Position numbers and translations under genes: made by a program. Source: Lachnospiraceae bacterium UBA4364 (lineage in GTDB: Bacteria; Bacillota; Clostridia; Lachnospirales; Lachnospiraceae). Taken from it: a stretch of DNA of 41,720 nt. Positions 40,722 to 41,720 of the stretch are shown here, piece by piece. The notes beneath the pieces were generated by a model. It had not been told where the DNA came from. It saw only the letters and a list, made by a program, of their open reading frames with translations, and did no database searches. Location of the stretch: positions 1 through 41,720 of the forward strand of contig DGSK01000041.1 of the NCBI GenBank assembly GCA_002393955.1, given 5' to 3'. Position 1 is the stretch's first letter; each line of letters opens with the position of its first letter.

Positions 40722-41174
40722 ATGGTTAGGGTTTTATTTGGCGAGGACTTTGGTGAAAAGACTATCCTTGATATAGATTCATATTTTAACAATGTGTATG
40801 AAAATGACTGGCTTGAAGATGATGTTGTGAAACAGATCGTAAAGGATATAGATGGTTCAGAACTGAATGGATTAAATGTCATCAGCCCGGTATTGGGTTC
40901 AATTTCTGTCAGGGATATATCGGGCGGAGCGAAAGCTTTGATCTGCCTTTTGATGGAGGATAATCCGGCGGGGTATATAGATCTCGTGGTATTAGGTGAG
41001 AACTGTGAAAAATGGCTGGCTTACGTTTTCGAAAAAAAAGATGTTCAGGTGTGTATGACAGGATATCATCTGTTTTTTGATGATTATAGCGTTTCCGGTA
41101 TATGTCTGAATGACAATACAGAAATAACGAATTCGGCTGACTGGCGGGCTAAGCTGTTTGAATACGGAACGTAA
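40722..41174 (+). CDS. DUF4869 protein
   Basis: 150 residues. It starts MVRVLFGEDFGEKTILDIDS, then has YENDWLEDDVVKQIVKDIDG and the conserved ISPVLGSISVRDISGGAKAL. This fits DUF4869, a small family found next to P-loop proteins in gut Firmicutes. Acidic and cytoplasmic. GAAGGAG inside the end of the preceding gene serves as ribosome binding site. The next 120 bases look like a former extension of this gene in another frame (41204-41296). Confidence 0.8.
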   Translation: MVRVLFGEDFGEKTILDIDSYFNNVYENDWLEDDVVKQIVKDIDGSELNGLNVISPVLGSISVRDISGGAKALICLLMEDNPAGYIDLVVLGENCEKWLAYVFEKKDVQVCMTGYHLFFDDYSVSGICLNDNTEITNSADWRAKLFEYGT

Positions 41175-41203
41175 AAAATATTGGGGATAAGAATGTCGAA
41201 CTG

Positions 41204-41296
41204 ATGCCGGAATCGTTGAATGATCTGGAAGGAATATATGTTCTCCTTGGCATACGGATGAACACAAAGGAATCTGAAGATTTTTTGGATGAATAA
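41204..41296 (+). other. Possible shifted C-terminal remnant of the DUF4869 gene or a small fragment
   Basis: An open frame reads MPESLNDLEGIYVLLGIRMN and ends TKESEDFLDE. It is reached from the DUF4869 frame by a single-base change near a run of A at 41173-41178. No ribosome binding site. It could be an ancient read-through tail rather than a gene. Confidence 0.35.
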
Positions 41297-41338
41297 AACG
41301 GAAAGTTAATTTTGAAGGCATAAATGGCAGATGGTTTT

Positions 41339-41371
41339 AAGGCTCTTCCCTGTATGGGCAGAGCTTTTTAT
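41339..41371 (+). terminator. Terminator after the P-loop/DUF4869 pair
   Basis: GGCTCTTCCC (41341-41350) pairs with GGGCAGAGC (41356-41364) with a small bulge, followed by TTTTTA. Confidence 0.7.
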
Positions 41372-41455
41372 ATGCAATTTAATGCTCAAATTAGTGTAAT
41401 GGCGGCGGTTTTGTTATGCTTTATAGTGCGTCATACGTGCTTAAATTGTGCTGTA

Positions 41456-41575
41456 TATGAAAAAGACCGCCCTGTTATGCAATATTGTGCCGTAGAAAGA
41501 GCCGGCCACAATCTTCAGATAGAGCAGCCTGAGATTTTTGTAAACCTGATCAAGAATTGGTTGTTAACACATTAA
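41456..41575 (+). pseudogene. Alpha/beta-hydrolase C-terminal remnant
   Basis: The frame ends YEKDRPVMQYCAVERAGHNL then QIEQPEIFVNLIKNWLLTH. The GHNLQIEQPEIFxxLxxxWL pattern is the typical C-terminus of alpha/beta hydrolases, including the catalytic His (GHN). The rest of the enzyme (nucleophile elbow, core) is missing upstream, so it is a decayed relic. Confidence 0.7.
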
Positions 41576-41700
41576 ATAATCAGTTTTATTCGCTATATCT
41601 TTGACTACATATTTTTTAAGATTTTTCTTGAAAAAGATTTTTAATTCGATTAGCCTTTTCTTAGGACGTCCGAATCTTTCCTAAGAGGAGGCTTTTGGCT

Positions 41701-41720
41701 ATGAATATAGAACAACTACA
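41701..41720 (+). CDS. Start of a gene running off the window (partial)
   Basis: A strong AGAGGAGG site (about 41682-41689) stands 11 bp before ATG 41701; the first residues are MNIEQL. A hairpin CTTAGGA...TCCTAAG (about 41662-41685) overlaps the site. Too little to name the product. Confidence 0.6.

Overview
The window reads as a chromosomal segment of a low-to-moderate GC Gram-positive anaerobe, most likely a gut or rumen Lachnospiraceae (Butyrivibrio/Pseudobutyrivibrio-like). This is an inference. It rests on strong AGGAGG-type ribosome binding sites, many lipobox lipoproteins, a FeoA-FeoB fusion with a Cys-rich partner, a lysine riboswitch on dapA, a C_GCAxxG_C_C protein, the DUF4869/P-loop pair and an HD-GYP protein. 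No rRNA, tRNA or CRISPR array was seen.

Layout. (1) 3-2268: a complete IS66-family insertion sequence with matching ends and a probable 8-bp target duplication cut by the window edge. (2) 2269-6309: an unusual cluster. It holds a 393-residue protein resembling a stripped-down, catalytically dead PolC (DNA polymerase III alpha), an ADP-ribosylglycohydrolase, a translationally coupled 84-residue acidic protein, a lipoprotein and an unknown 227-residue protein. (3) 6578-14756: a PC4/YdbC-like ssDNA-binding protein and a type I restriction-modification operon, hsdM-hsdS-(AlbA_2/ATPase-like regulator)-hsdR. (4) 14854-19199: a patchwork of lipoproteins, two frameshifted small genes, a GGDEF fragment, a ~324-bp imperfect palindrome and a DUF3800 gene with a structured RNA leader. 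(5) 19205-22153: an SRAP/YedK DNA-crosslink protein, a PHD/RelE-type toxin-antitoxin pair and an AAA/DUF4143 ATPase. (6) 22401-26522: divergent AraC regulator and MATE exporter, a CmpB-like membrane protein, and upp. (7) 26573-31349: a secreted transglutaminase-like protein, the ferrous iron operon feoAB plus a 52-residue Cys-rich protein (minus strand), a 39-residue membrane peptide and a zinc-ribbon/ankyrin-like protein. (8) 31379-39239: lysine-riboswitch-controlled dapA, an aldose-1-epimerase-like gene, and a co-directional run of HD-GYP, M15 peptidase lipoprotein, DUF2809, DUF1189, C_GCAxxG_C_C and carbonic anhydrase. (9) 39250-41720: a broken gene, the P-loop/DUF4869 pair, a degraded alpha/beta-hydrolase tail and the first codons of a gene running off the end.

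How it works together. Regions 2-5 look like an accessory defence and gene-turnover island: IS element, restriction, DUF3800, TA pair, SRAP, and several frameshifted or truncated genes. Regions 6-8 look like ordinary chromosome: nucleotide salvage, iron uptake, lysine synthesis, envelope functions. The strongest candidate for something undescribed is the PolC-like pseudo-polymerase next to the ADP-ribosylglycohydrolase. Next come the DUF3800 gene with its hairpin-rich leader and terminator, and the neighbouring giant palindrome.
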